A stretch of 64,000 nucleotides of DNA from Fibrella forsythiae (GTDB taxonomy: Bacteria; Bacteroidota; Bacteroidia; Cytophagales; Spirosomataceae). Shown piece after piece: positions 31,884 to 41,047 of this stretch. The stretch spans positions 284,774 through 348,773 of the forward strand of contig NZ_JAFMYW010000009.1 in the NCBI RefSeq assembly GCF_017353175.1. The letters run 5' to 3'. Made by a program: the position numbers and the translations under genes. The notes beneath the pieces are model-generated. The model ran no database searches. It worked only from the letters and a program-made list of their open reading frames with translations, and was not told the DNA's origin. The first letter of the stretch is position 1. Each line of letters opens with the position of its first letter.

Positions 31884-31913
31884 AAAGCCAGTCAGTATTG
31901 ACTGGCTTTTTTT
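31884..31913 (+). terminator. Displaced original terminator of tRNA-Pro
   Basis: A perfect 11-bp stem AAAGCCAGTCA / TGACTGGCTTT (31884-31894 with 31899-31909), loop GTAT, then a T-run to 31913. It abuts the tRNA fragment directly. Confidence 0.85.
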
Positions 31914-32128
31914 GTTGATAACATGTGCTCAGACGTGGTTTGGTAGTGAGCTTATTTCGTAACATTGGCTGCTGGGCATACAGGCAGCGTAACCGACGAA
32001 CAATACGGTGGCTGGCCTCATCACTGGGTATTGCTAACCGGGGAAAGACAACTGGCTATCGTATATTAGCTCGGGCTTCGGGAATTGCCTCGTTGGCTAT
32101 TGGCTGGTTTACACTCAAACATGCGTCT

Positions 32129-32809
32129 ATGTGTCTGTCTCGCGGTCTGTACATAATCCTGTTGGCGATCTCCTGGTTAGCGCCCGGCTGCCTGGCGCAA
32201 TCGGCCGGGGATTCGACAATGACCCGTACTTCCCGGAATCAGCAGACGTATCAGTCGATCAGCCGCTCGTCGGAAGATTCAACCAAATCGGTATTCAACT
32301 TTGGCGCAGCACCGTGGTATGCCAGGGCGAATCCGTTGCTGGTCTACACCGGGCTGGGTAATATTCGTGATCGTATCTCGCAGAGCGTCGAGATTGGTAA
32401 ATCATTCAACGTCATCGACTTAGGGGTCGCGGTTGGGCGTAATTCCCTTCGCCCCGACTCAACGATGTTCCTGGAAGGGCGTGTAACGATGGACGTGGCA
32501 AATTACGGTGTCTTTGCCAACGAAATGACCATTGGCGCTGGCCGGGTGTTCGATAGGGCGGGGAGCCTGATGCTGGAGCTAACCTACAGTATTATGGCTC
32601 AGGTTGCTCCCCGGCTGGGCATTGGTTTAACCACGGGCTATTACGACTTCAGCAGCGAGTTCACCGACAGTTCCAAAACGTTTTACGGCGTTTATCTGCG
32701 ATATGGGCTCCTGCGCACTGACTCGGGGGGGCTGCTGGGTAACGGACGAGCTCGACCGCCGCGCGTTGGCCGCCCGACGCGTGGACACGGGCGTGGACAT
32801 GGCCATTGA
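32129..32809 (+). CDS. Exported protein, possible outer-membrane beta-barrel
   Basis: The frame is open from 31925, but the ATG at 32129 gives a 226-residue protein with a signal peptide at once (LYIILLAISWLAP, ending LAQ). After a Ser/Thr-rich linker there are alternating strands (LGVAVGRNSL, MFLEGRVTMDVANYG, LMLELTYSIMAQ, LGIGLTTGYYDF, TFYGVYLRYGLL). This fits a small outer-membrane barrel. The C-terminal tail is Arg/Gly/His-rich. I do not recognise a family. It is the first gene beyond the island and converges on the FkbM gene. Confidence 0.6.
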   Translation: MCLSRGLYIILLAISWLAPGCLAQSAGDSTMTRTSRNQQTYQSISRSSEDSTKSVFNFGAAPWYARANPLLVYTGLGNIRDRISQSVEIGKSFNVIDLGVAVGRNSLRPDSTMFLEGRVTMDVANYGVFANEMTIGAGRVFDRAGSLMLELTYSIMAQVAPRLGIGLTTGYYDFSSEFTDSSKTFYGVYLRYGLLRTDSGGLLGNGRARPPRVGRPTRGHGRGHGH

Positions 32810-32820
32810 CCTGACCGAAT

Positions 32821-33690
32821 TCAGCGGCCAGCAGCGATGCCCTCCAGCGAGTGACAAAAGGAATTGATAGGTACGTGTTTGGTCTGAAAACCAAGCGATT
32901 CCAGGTACGTTGTCAGGGCGCTGACATTGTTGCGATCTGCATCTAGATCATGTACTTCCATGACAATGTGACGCACTCGCCGGAATAGGTCAGGGTCTGT
33001 ATTGTAAAAGATATCGTACTCGCTTCCTTCGCAGTCCATCTTCAATAAGTCAATGACCGCGAGGTTATTACTTTCGATAATACTCGTTAAGGTGATGCCC
33101 TTCACTGTCAGCGTGCGGGTGTTGTTTTCATGAAAGGAGGCTAGTACTGATGCTACTACCTGGTTATCGTCAGCGGCCTCGGCAAACAGATCGATTACTG
33201 CCTTATGATGTCCGGTAACAGCCATCTGAAAGAGATGCACGGTACGTTTCAAACGTGGATTTGCCTCCAGTGTTTGCTGAAATGCCTGTACATTGGCGGG
33301 CACGGGTTCATACGCATACACAGTTGCCCGCTTTATTTTGGAGAGTAACTGAACCGCAAAAAAACCTGCATTAGCGCCAATATCGATGACAACAGGTTGT
33401 TCCGGAAGCTGCGCAACCAGAGCATCTATCTCGTACACATCCTGCATGAACAGCTCCTTAAATACCTGATAAAGCGGTTCTGTTACCTGGAAGTGAAGCG
33501 GCAGTGGCTTTGTCGTAAATGACAGTGACCGGTGCCGGCGATCACTCTTGTGCATGATGTATTCGGCTGGATTGGCAATATGTTGCCAAAGCCGGACATA
33601 TCGGTTTATTCCTTCTGCAGGCATAGAGAAGCCTTTTAAGTCATAACGTTTAGTAATAAACTGATTTCCGGGATAGCTGTTCACCGCCAT
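32821..33690 (-). CDS. FkbM-family methyltransferase
   Basis: A 289-residue SAM-dependent methyltransferase. Motif I reads VVIDIGANAGF at 100-110, the next strand ends with an acidic residue in VYAYEPVPANV near 135-145, and the C-terminal part has LLKMDCEGSEYDI and IVMEVHDLD. The family methylates hydroxyls on sugars or antibiotics. It lies next to a GT4 glycosyltransferase, which suggests a role in surface polysaccharide decoration. The ATG at 33688-33690 is plausible, though a later start at Met23 cannot be excluded. Confidence 0.85.
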   Translation of the reverse strand: MAVNSYPGNQFITKRYDLKGFSMPAEGINRYVRLWQHIANPAEYIMHKSDRRHRSLSFTTKPLPLHFQVTEPLYQVFKELFMQDVYEIDALVAQLPEQPVVIDIGANAGFFAVQLLSKIKRATVYAYEPVPANVQAFQQTLEANPRLKRTVHLFQMAVTGHHKAVIDLFAEAADDNQVVASVLASFHENNTRTLTVKGITLTSIIESNNLAVIDLLKMDCEGSEYDIFYNTDPDLFRRVRHIVMEVHDLDADRNNVSALTTYLESLGFQTKHVPINSFCHSLEGIAAGR

Positions 33691-33769
33691 TACAGCGGCT
33701 TCCGATGCTCACAAGCCCTACTGTTGCGAGTATGGAAGGGTGTTAACGCCTGCCTTGACCAGATTGGGG

Positions 33770-34819
33770 CTACACTAAGCCCGTATAAATTCGCCAATAG
33801 GTGGCCGCTACGTTTTCCCAGCGAAATTGCTGGCTAAATGCCCGAAGCCGATCGGGATAGGCCGGGTCATTTGCATAGGTAGCCATGCCCGCCTGAAACG
33901 TGTCGATCATGGCCTGTGGCTCAAATGATCGGAAGTAAAAGGCGTCTGGGCCACCGACTTCAGGCAAACTCATTTTATCCGACGAAAAGACGGGTTTGCC
34001 CAGCGCCATTGCTTCTACAACGGGAAGACCGAATCCTTCCAGCAACGACGGAAACAGAAAGGCATCGCAATGGGCATAAAGCCACCATTTCGTGGCTTCG
34101 TCAACAGAACCGGGTAGAATGAGCCGGTCTGCAACGCCCATCTGTCTGGCCGAGGCCAGCAAATCAGCCACGTAATCGGGCTTCATATCACCGGCCAGAA
34201 CGAGTTTATAGGCAGGAGAGGCAGCCAGAATAGGCAGAAGCGTGTGTACGTTCTTGCGCGGATCAACCACGCCCATGAATAGCAAAAACGGCCCATCAGG
34301 CCGGAAGGAAGGAGAGAGCGACTGAATATTGTCTGGCACATTGGCACCCAGGTACGTTACCTCAACGGGTGTGGCGGGTGGTAGAGTCAGTTGCTGCCGA
34401 ACATCGTTGGCTACGTATTCTGAAATTGTTGTAACGACCGAGGCCTGGTCTACGCGTGCCTGGTACCGCTTTTTCTGCTTGGCCTTCTGCTTATCTGTAT
34501 AACTTGGATGGATCAGGTAGTTCAGGTCGAGAATCGTGTAAACCAGCGATGTCGACTGGGCGGGTAAGAATTTCGATCCCTGGTGCAGGCAGTGCCAGAC
34601 ATCATAGCCGGTCGTTCGCCAATGTCGTAGCCATTCGGTGGCCACTTTGTACTGCACCGATGGGCCGAAGAAACCCTCTTTACCCTTAGGTACCAGAAAG
34701 GTGATCTCCCAGTTTGCCGGACACTGTCGAATAAGCTCTTTGCTCAGGTTGAGGCAAACCTGCCCCATGCCGGTATTGATATGTTTTAGTGGCTGGGTGT
34801 CGACAAATAACTTGGGCAT
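33770..34819 (-). CDS. Glycosyltransferase, GT4 type
   Basis: A 349-residue GT-B-fold glycosyltransferase. The N-terminal domain has a glycine-rich start (INTGMGQVCLNL, about 14-25), the C-terminal domain has the phosphate-binding FMGVVDPRKN at 181-190 (Arg188, Lys189), and EGFGLPVVE at 261-269 gives the E-x7-E motif. It transfers a sugar from a nucleotide donor to a glycan or lipid acceptor in the cytoplasm. FkbM lies 79 bases downstream on the same strand, so the two may form a small polysaccharide-modification unit. Confidence 0.9.
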   Translation of the reverse strand: MPKLFVDTQPLKHINTGMGQVCLNLSKELIRQCPANWEITFLVPKGKEGFFGPSVQYKVATEWLRHWRTTGYDVWHCLHQGSKFLPAQSTSLVYTILDLNYLIHPSYTDKQKAKQKKRYQARVDQASVVTTISEYVANDVRQQLTLPPATPVEVTYLGANVPDNIQSLSPSFRPDGPFLLFMGVVDPRKNVHTLLPILAASPAYKLVLAGDMKPDYVADLLASARQMGVADRLILPGSVDEATKWWLYAHCDAFLFPSLLEGFGLPVVEAMALGKPVFSSDKMSLPEVGGPDAFYFRSFEPQAMIDTFQAGMATYANDPAYPDRLRAFSQQFRWENVAATYWRIYTGLV

Positions 34820-35004
34820 TAAGCGGGCTCGTGGCGTTTTAACGTCTAAGATATACCTATTCCAACGATCCGGATAGGTTCATTTGATATAAAAAATCTA
34901 CTCATTGCCACCATACGGGATACCTGCCGGAACGAAACCGTTGCTGGCGAAGCCGGGGAGGTAAGGGCGTTGATCGATGATCAGGCAGTTACACGTACCC
35001 GGCT

Positions 35005-36672
35005 CTACCGGAGTTGCGCCTGAATTTGCTCAACCAACTGGTCAAACTTATCGGGTAGCAGGGCTTCTTTTCTGAAGAGTTTTCCTTGAGGCAGAATAAT
35101 TCTGACAGGCGACGGATCGCTAAGGTTCAGGGTGTTGAATACAGAATAGGTCTGTGATTCGGAGAGCCTGATATGTTCGCCCTTCAGGCGGTTCCGGACG
35201 ATCGATTCCAGCCAGAGCTTCTCGTCAGCATCGTTTGTGCTGATGTACAGAATGGTTAGATCCTGCGGCAGAAAAACGTCGCGTAACCGTTGCGCATCGC
35301 GGGCCAGTTGCCGGCCCGTTTCGCTACCGGGCCCCCAAAGAACTACGTAAATTACATGGCCTCTGTTCTGATCAACCGCCTTTTTGAGCAATTCAGAGCC
35401 GTCCCGATTTGTACCGGCTGTAACGTAAATACCGTCGCCGACATAGCCGCTGTTTACGCCCGGTTGTTTTTCCAGCGCCAGGTAGTCAGCGCGGACTTGT
35501 CTGACCAGGGCGGTGTCTCGCAGGGCCTGCCCCAGCAGATCACTGAACGACTGTTTCAGGTATGGATTGCCAATCTGCGGGTAAATGTGCTGTGCTACTA
35601 CCTGAACAATGTCGAGCGTAGATTCGGTGATCACCATGTTCATCGCGTATCCTTTCAGGTAATCCATAGACAGGCTATCGAATAGGGGGCGAGCGGTTTG
35701 CATGGCATTTTCGTAGGTAAGCAGTCGAGTCAGTGTATCGGGGTTGCGCTCGAGCAGTTTCGACAGGTAGCGTACATCGGCCGTACGGGCCGTGTTGGTT
35801 TCGCGGAAGGCGGCCAGGCGTTGCCGGTCATTGACCGTAAGGCCGGTGCCGTATTGATCGATCAACTGCGCCAGTGTACGAATACGAATGCCACGACCAC
35901 TGCTAGGCGTATTTTGCTGAATGCGCATATCCGCATATGCCCCAAACCGGCTCATGGCAATGGCGCGGCTGGCCGTTAGCAGGGTTTCTGTATCGGTTGT
36001 GACGGCTTTGAAATAATTGGGCGGTATGGTCTGCTGTTCCTGAAGGGCTTTGTCGAAGACGTAGGCTGCTGCATCATACCGGGCGTTTGTGACGGCCCAG
36101 TCGCGCACCAGCGGGAAAACGGTCTGCCTGGTCGAAAACTGAGTGAATGGGTCTATAAAGGTCGGGTAGAGCGTTGAAAAAGTCTGATTAATATCGCCAT
36201 TCAGTGCTTTTTTGAGCGTGCGTTTTCGGGCATTCTCATCGGGCTTGTTCTTGGCTTCAAACGCTTTAAATTGAGCATACTGCTGATTCACCTGCGCGTT
36301 GACACCGCCAAACTGAAACGGAAGGGCCGCCACATACAGAGAATCGTTATCGAGCGTAATGGTCAGGTTGCCTGCCGAAGCCAGAAATGGAGTAGTGGCA
36401 TTTCCGATAATGAACTGCATCTCTTCCTGTGGGTACACGATTGGAACGGCCACCCGAAATGTGCCATTGGGCTGAAGTGGAGCCGGAAATGCCTGTTCGA
36501 TACCACCACGCAGCATATTTGTCCGGGTGACCAGTACGGTGGGCGACTGTCGGTACAATTTTGCCGATAACCGACGTACCTGACCCGACACGATAACCGA
36601 ATCGATCCTGGGTTGAGCAAAGGCTGCAGTAGCCGTGATTAGCAGGAGAAGTAAGAAAGGTAGGCGAACCAT
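35005..36672 (-). CDS. Exported TlpA-like protein with a thioredoxin fold lacking the CxxC pair
   Basis: A 555-residue exported protein: a signal peptide at about residues 1-20 (ending AFAQ), a beta domain to about 125 as in DUF4369-type proteins, a long helical middle, and a C-terminal thioredoxin-like domain from about 410. In that domain the segment VVLWGPGSETGRQL stands where WCGPC-type active sites normally lie. Both cysteines are missing, so a redox role is unlikely. The order (DUF4369-like, helical, TlpA-like) is common in Bacteroidota periplasmic proteins. A periplasmic binding or scaffold role is inferred. Confidence 0.7.
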   Translation of the reverse strand: MVRLPFLLLLLITATAAFAQPRIDSVIVSGQVRRLSAKLYRQSPTVLVTRTNMLRGGIEQAFPAPLQPNGTFRVAVPIVYPQEEMQFIIGNATTPFLASAGNLTITLDNDSLYVAALPFQFGGVNAQVNQQYAQFKAFEAKNKPDENARKRTLKKALNGDINQTFSTLYPTFIDPFTQFSTRQTVFPLVRDWAVTNARYDAAAYVFDKALQEQQTIPPNYFKAVTTDTETLLTASRAIAMSRFGAYADMRIQQNTPSSGRGIRIRTLAQLIDQYGTGLTVNDRQRLAAFRETNTARTADVRYLSKLLERNPDTLTRLLTYENAMQTARPLFDSLSMDYLKGYAMNMVITESTLDIVQVVAQHIYPQIGNPYLKQSFSDLLGQALRDTALVRQVRADYLALEKQPGVNSGYVGDGIYVTAGTNRDGSELLKKAVDQNRGHVIYVVLWGPGSETGRQLARDAQRLRDVFLPQDLTILYISTNDADEKLWLESIVRNRLKGEHIRLSESQTYSVFNTLNLSDPSPVRIILPQGKLFRKEALLPDKFDQLVEQIQAQLR

Positions 36673-36779
36673 AAGTCAGTTATCAATTAGCAGTTACCAA
36701 TTACCAGTCGACGCTATTCGTGCGTCTAAGCTACGATATCGCTTACTTGTTGTGAACTGATCACGGGTAACTGACCGTG

Positions 36780-37271
36780 TTATTTCGTGGAAATACCGTG
36801 GTATCGTTCGGGCTCCCGGTAATCGCGGCGGAGGGGGTGACCTTCCCAATCCAGCGGCAGCAGGATGCGGCGTAGATCAGGGTGCCCGGTGAACCGAATG
36901 CCGATCAGATCAAACGCTTCCCGTTCGTGCCAGTCGGCGGTGCGCCATACGTCGCTAAGGCTGGGTACGTTCGGTAATCCGTCTACGGCGTTCTCGTTGT
37001 GGCGAACCACCGTTAGGTTCAGCATCAGGTTGTGCGCATATGGAATCGACGTCAGGTTATAGACAACCTCCATCGTGTTGGCGTCGGGCCCGTTATCAAT
37101 GGCTGTTACACAAGCCAGCAGATCGAAAAACAACCGGTCATCGTTGCGGAGGAACTGGCAAATTGTTACCAGTTCCTCCGCTTTTACTGTCAGGAAAGGT
37201 TGCAGACCAGTCGTAACAGGCTCTACCTGGAAGTGTTCCTGCAGTAGGATGGCGATTTCCGAAAATGTCAT
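36780..37271 (-). CDS. nuoC: NADH-quinone oxidoreductase subunit C
   Basis: A 163-residue 30-kDa-subunit homologue. The family signature is [21 protein letters not shown] around 125-145, preceded by [17 protein letters not shown], and the tail [12 protein letters not shown] is typical. The subunit is part of the peripheral arm of complex I, next to NuoB and NuoD. No other nuo gene is next to it, so it is an isolated copy. The gene has a tight spacing (37 bases) to comB upstream. It may be a second copy or the chromosome may have a scattered nuo set. Confidence 0.9.
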   Translation of the reverse strand: MTFSEIAILLQEHFQVEPVTTGLQPFLTVKAEELVTICQFLRNDDRLFFDLLACVTAIDNGPDANTMEVVYNLTSIPYAHNLMLNLTVVRHNENAVDGLPNVPSLSDVWRTADWHEREAFDLIGIRFTGHPDLRRILLPLDWEGHPLRRDYREPERYHGISTK

Positions 37272-37307
37272 TTTTGAAGGAGTTTACAGTTTACTGTAAA
37301 CAGTTTT

Positions 37308-38018
37308 TTACACTTCCATTTTTACAAGCGAGCCGCCGCGCAGAACGGGAACCACATCGTAGAGGTCGTGCTGAAGGCAATAGGCAATATCTTTCTGGAT
37401 ACCAAGCCGCTGTAACCGCCGCAGGTGCGACGCGTTGGCCAGGTAACTGACCAGATTGTCTTTCCCGTCGCAGTAGAGGCGGTGGGCCAACAGCACGCTA
37501 TCTTCATGCATGGCGTAATCGTCGCGGAGGCGGTGGGCCAGCGCACCGGCAAAAAGTGTATCTTCCAGATTGACCCGACCCTTCCAGCCTGCGCACAGCA
37601 CCATGACGTCGTAGGTCTGGGTACGCAGGTAACGGGCTATAGCGTCGAGGTTCAGAAACGACCCAACCAGTACTTTCACCGCTGACCGCGACCGGGTGAT
37701 GGCCAGCGTGCCGTTGGTGGTGGTCATGGCAATGTCGGTGCCTTCGAGGCGCTCGTCCATGTAGCTGAACGGCGAATTGTCGAGGTCGAATCCCTCTACC
37801 GTCTGGGCATTGCGCTCGGCGGCGGCAAGGTATCCCCGTTGTTGCAGGGCGCGGCACTCGTCAACAGTGGCTACCGGAATAATGCTGCCAACACCATAGG
37901 CAAAGGCTGTAACCATGCAGGAAGTAGCCCGGAACACATCGGCCACCACCACAATCGTATTATCGATGGTGTGCAGGTGCAGCAGATCCGGGGTCAGGCA
38001 AACGTCAATTTGTTTCAT
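37308..38018 (-). CDS. comB: 2-phosphosulfolactate phosphatase
   Basis: A 236-residue ComB-family enzyme. Family pieces are VVADVFRATSCMVTAFAYG near 25-43, TTTNGTLAITR near 98-108 and VLCAGWKGRVNLEDTLFAG near 137-156. The enzyme removes phosphate from 2-phosphosulfolactate with Mg2+. In archaea this leads to coenzyme M, while in bacteria the product sulfolactate has other uses. It sits between gcvT and nuoC, on the same strand. An inverted repeat separates it from gcvT. Confidence 0.9.
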   Translation of the reverse strand: MKQIDVCLTPDLLHLHTIDNTIVVVADVFRATSCMVTAFAYGVGSIIPVATVDECRALQQRGYLAAAERNAQTVEGFDLDNSPFSYMDERLEGTDIAMTTTNGTLAITRSRSAVKVLVGSFLNLDAIARYLRTQTYDVMVLCAGWKGRVNLEDTLFAGALAHRLRDDYAMHEDSVLLAHRLYCDGKDNLVSYLANASHLRRLQRLGIQKDIAYCLQHDLYDVVPVLRGGSLVKMEV

Positions 38019-38034
38019 CTATACGCTATTTTCT

Positions 38035-38115
38035 CTGACAGGATTACAGGAAGAACAGGATTTTTAAGCAGGTCATCATCGAGATAAAACCCTGTTTTTC
38101 CTGTAATCCTGTTAG
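38035..38115. repeat. Imperfect inverted repeat with ACAGGAT units, between gcvT and comB
   Basis: The left part (38035-38066) and right part (38084-38115) are near-complementary over about 30 bases with three mismatches, around an 18-base centre. Both contain GACAGGATTACAGGA-type text. A related unit is found at 50331-50427, so this is a dispersed element in the genome. Confidence 0.7.
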
Positions 38116-38123
38116 AAAATCGG

Positions 38124-39230
38124 TTACTTTTTCAGAAATGGAAGTTTAACTACTTCGGCTTTGAGCAGCTTTTCGCGGACGCTGACGAAGATCTCGGTGC
38201 CGGGTTTGCTGAGTGCGGCAGGTACGTAGCCCATACCGATGCCTTTGCCCAGCGTGGGCGATTGCGTGCCCGACGTTACCTCGCCAACCACGGTGCCGTC
38301 GGCGGTGCACAGTTGATAATGGCCACGCGGAATACCTCGGTCGATCATGCTGAAACCGATTAGTTTGCGCGCAATACCCTGTTCTTTTTCTTCTTTTAAA
38401 ACCTCCGAATTAACGAAATTGTGCGTGAACTTGGTGACCCAGCCCAGGCCTGCTTCCAGCGGCGACGTTTCGTCGGTGATGTCGTTGCCATACAGGCAAT
38501 AGCCCGATTCGAGGCGGAGCGTATCGCGTGCGCCCAGGCCAATGGGCTTGATGCCGTACGGTGCCCCTGCTTCCATTATTGCATTCCAGACCGTTTCGGC
38601 CTGATGGTTCGACACGTAAATCTCGAAACCACCCGCGCCGGTGTAGCCCGTTGCCGAGACAATGACGTTGGCCATACCCGCAAAATCGGTCTTCTCGAAG
38701 GTGTAGTACGACATCGACTCGAGCAGGGCATTCGTTAGGGGTTGCAGCGCTTTGGCTGCGAGCGGCCCCTGAACGGCGAAGAGGCACATATCATCAGAGA
38801 TATTCGTCAGTTCAACCGGAGCGCCGGACCGGTCATACTCAGGTGCGTACTGGTTGATCCAGTTCCAATCTTTATCGATGTTCGAGGCGTTAACCACGAG
38901 CATGTACTCGTTTTCTGTGATGCGATACACCAGCAGGTCATCGATCACCCCGCCGCGATCGTTTGGCAGGTATGAATACTGCACTTTCCCGTCGAATAAC
39001 ACGCTGGCATCATTGGCCGACACGCGCTGAATCAGGTCGAGGGCGCCAGGGCCTTTCAGGATAAACTCGCCCATATGCGAGACATCGAAGATGCCCACGG
39101 CGTTGCGAACGGTGTTGTGCTCGTCGAGATCGGAGCTATAACGAACGGGCATCTCGTAGCCCGCAAAAGGAACAATCTTGGCACCCAACGCCCGGTGTAC
39201 GGCGTCTAACGGAACTTGCTTCAGCGACAT
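38124..39230 (-). CDS. gcvT: Glycine cleavage system aminomethyltransferase (T protein)
   Basis: A 368-residue T protein. It begins with MSLKQVPLDAVHRALGAKIVPF and has the folate-binding region with YLPNDRGGVIDDLLVYRI (about 85-102), the SATGYTGAGGFEIYV segment near 190-204 and a C-terminal GMGYVP domain near 340. It transfers the methylene group of aminomethyl-lipoate on GcvH to tetrahydrofolate, releasing ammonia. The start is well placed 60 bases from the next gene. No gcvH or gcvP is near, as is common in Bacteroidota. Confidence 0.95.
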   Translation of the reverse strand: MSLKQVPLDAVHRALGAKIVPFAGYEMPVRYSSDLDEHNTVRNAVGIFDVSHMGEFILKGPGALDLIQRVSANDASVLFDGKVQYSYLPNDRGGVIDDLLVYRITENEYMLVVNASNIDKDWNWINQYAPEYDRSGAPVELTNISDDMCLFAVQGPLAAKALQPLTNALLESMSYYTFEKTDFAGMANVIVSATGYTGAGGFEIYVSNHQAETVWNAIMEAGAPYGIKPIGLGARDTLRLESGYCLYGNDITDETSPLEAGLGWVTKFTHNFVNSEVLKEEKEQGIARKLIGFSMIDRGIPRGHYQLCTADGTVVGEVTSGTQSPTLGKGIGMGYVPAALSKPGTEIFVSVREKLLKAEVVKLPFLKK

Positions 39231-39289
39231 GTTGACGGTTTTATTGCCGCAAAAGTACGGTCTTTCAACTGGAATGTGTAGCCGTTCCT

Positions 39290-40786
39290 TTACCGATATA
39301 TGGTTGATGTTGTGGTGACCTGGAAGCTGATCGGGATGTTGTACTTGACCCGCACTGGCTCGCCCCGCTGATAACCGGGCTGCCAGCGCCCGCTCGATGC
39401 ACGCACAACCCGCTCCGCTTCGGCATCCAGCGATGGGTGTACACTGTTTAGCAGTTCAAAGTCGCAGAGGGTGCCGTCAGTGCAAACGGTGAATGCCATA
39501 AATACTTTGCCCTGTATACCATTTCTGATGGCATCGGCCGGGTATCTGATGTTTTGGCCCAGAAAAGCGTACATTTCTCGCATTCCGCCTTTAAACTCCG
39601 GATTTTGCTGGCTGGCTGTATAGGTAATTGTCTTATCGCCGTTTATCGTTGCCGAGCCTCCCAGCGGTTTCCCCTTGTCGAATGATTCGCTATACGAGTA
39701 CGAGCCATCGCTGTACGAGCCGCTCCAGGTGCCATGTTTCAGGCCATTAACCCAACTGCCGGTTTCCACCAGCTCTACCTCTTTTGCGTCGGATGCCCTC
39801 GACAAGACCCGGCTACTATGGCTCGATTGGCCGTTCCCGTTGATCACCAACTGATTGCCCGCCCCGTCCCAGACAGACATCATCCGGTACGGATTGCGAC
39901 CTTCGAGTTGGTTAATGTCCTTATCGAACGTTTCTACCTGTTTGATCAGCCCGTTGCTGTGCCAGGTCAATTGCGACTTGCCACCAACAGCGGTTCGCAT
40001 GAGTGTAACCATGCCCGTTGAGTCATATTCCAGGGTTTCGTTGTTTGCGCTATGGTGGCGTCTGATCAATTTGCCAGCTTTATCGAGGGTATAGACAAAG
40101 CCATACCAAGTGCTATACGGCTGTTTATGCCCCAGCATATAGGTGACTGGCTCGTTGGGAGAAGCAGATTTATTGTCGAGCCGGCTTAGCGGCAGGCGGG
40201 TAAGTTCGCGAAGTTTCCCTGACCCCTTTATCTCCGATACAACGAGTTCACCCGTTGGCAGCCCCGAAACTGAATCGATAGCAGTGGTTTGCTGAAAGCG
40301 AGCTTTCTGGCTGCTGATGATGGGTTTTTGATCGCTATCGAAATACTCAATTCGTTGACCAGTTGCGTAGGTTACTGGATCGTTTGCCAGAAACGTAACT
40401 GGGTACGTTATCAGTTGCCAAACGGGTTGCCCGCTCTTGATGGCAGGTTTCCAGGCGTTGAACAGACGCATGACCCGGAGAGCTTCCCGGTCGCAGTCGG
40501 GCCGAAGACTGCGCATAAGCTGCACGTCTGATACCCGCCCGTTGGGGTCTACAACTGCCGTTACAAAAACTTTCCCCGTTACGTTGGCTACCCTGGCCAT
40601 AAACGGTTTTTGCACGTTGACCGCCAGAAAGGTTTCCAGCATCGATTGCCCACCGATCGGAGCCGCCACCGAATCAACTTCAAACGGTTTGTAAACGGGC
40701 GCCTGCGCATGGGCTGAACGATAGCTGATTACGAAAAGGAAGGGCAGTAAGATGACATTAACAAGTCGTGGATGCATACGTGACAC
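39290..40786 (-). CDS. Exported protein with two TonB C-terminal-like domains
   Basis: A 498-residue exported protein. After a signal peptide (about 1-27, ending AHAQ) there is one TonB_C-type domain at about 55-150 (ANVTGKVFVTAVVDPNGRV, then WKPAIKSGQPV). A central region of short strand repeats with W/Y-rich text like WVNGLKHGTWSGSY (MORN-like) covers about 200-390. A second TonB_C-type domain at about 405-490 has IQGKVFMAFTVCTDGTL and RWQPGYQRGEPVRV. No N-terminal membrane anchor remains after the signal, unlike ordinary TonB. It might bind TonB-box partners in the periplasm. Confidence 0.75.
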   Translation of the reverse strand: MSRMHPRLVNVILLPFLFVISYRSAHAQAPVYKPFEVDSVAAPIGGQSMLETFLAVNVQKPFMARVANVTGKVFVTAVVDPNGRVSDVQLMRSLRPDCDREALRVMRLFNAWKPAIKSGQPVWQLITYPVTFLANDPVTYATGQRIEYFDSDQKPIISSQKARFQQTTAIDSVSGLPTGELVVSEIKGSGKLRELTRLPLSRLDNKSASPNEPVTYMLGHKQPYSTWYGFVYTLDKAGKLIRRHHSANNETLEYDSTGMVTLMRTAVGGKSQLTWHSNGLIKQVETFDKDINQLEGRNPYRMMSVWDGAGNQLVINGNGQSSHSSRVLSRASDAKEVELVETGSWVNGLKHGTWSGSYSDGSYSYSESFDKGKPLGGSATINGDKTITYTASQQNPEFKGGMREMYAFLGQNIRYPADAIRNGIQGKVFMAFTVCTDGTLCDFELLNSVHPSLDAEAERVVRASSGRWQPGYQRGEPVRVKYNIPISFQVTTTSTIYR

Positions 40787-40806
40787 GTGTGTTAGATGGA
40801 ATGAGC

Positions 40807-40892
40807 AGGTAGTGGGTTACGTTGGCAATACGTCCGCCGGGGTCAACAACTGCTTTCACGAATACCCTGCCTGTCACATTAGCCAATATAGG
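40807..40892 (-). pseudogene. Remnant of a TonB_C domain
   Basis: On the minus strand, after an in-frame TAG, the bases read PILANVTGRVFVKAVVDPGG (20 residues) and continue with RIANVTHY. This matches the first TonB_C domain of the adjacent 498-residue protein (ANVTGKVFVTAVVDPNGRV). It has no start of its own and no further homology on either side, so it is the trace of a lost or partial copy. Confidence 0.6.
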
Positions 40893-41047
40893 CTAATTGA
40901 TGCGTTAGTCTGACAGTCCGCTAGATAGTTTATCAACTGAGTAACTAGCCGAAAACAGGTGTGGTTAGTAGAGATAGCTCGTGTGAGTTGTGTTGGCTTA
41001 GCGGGAGCGCTACCTTCGCTGCCAGTCATTGCATACAGCCGAAAAGC

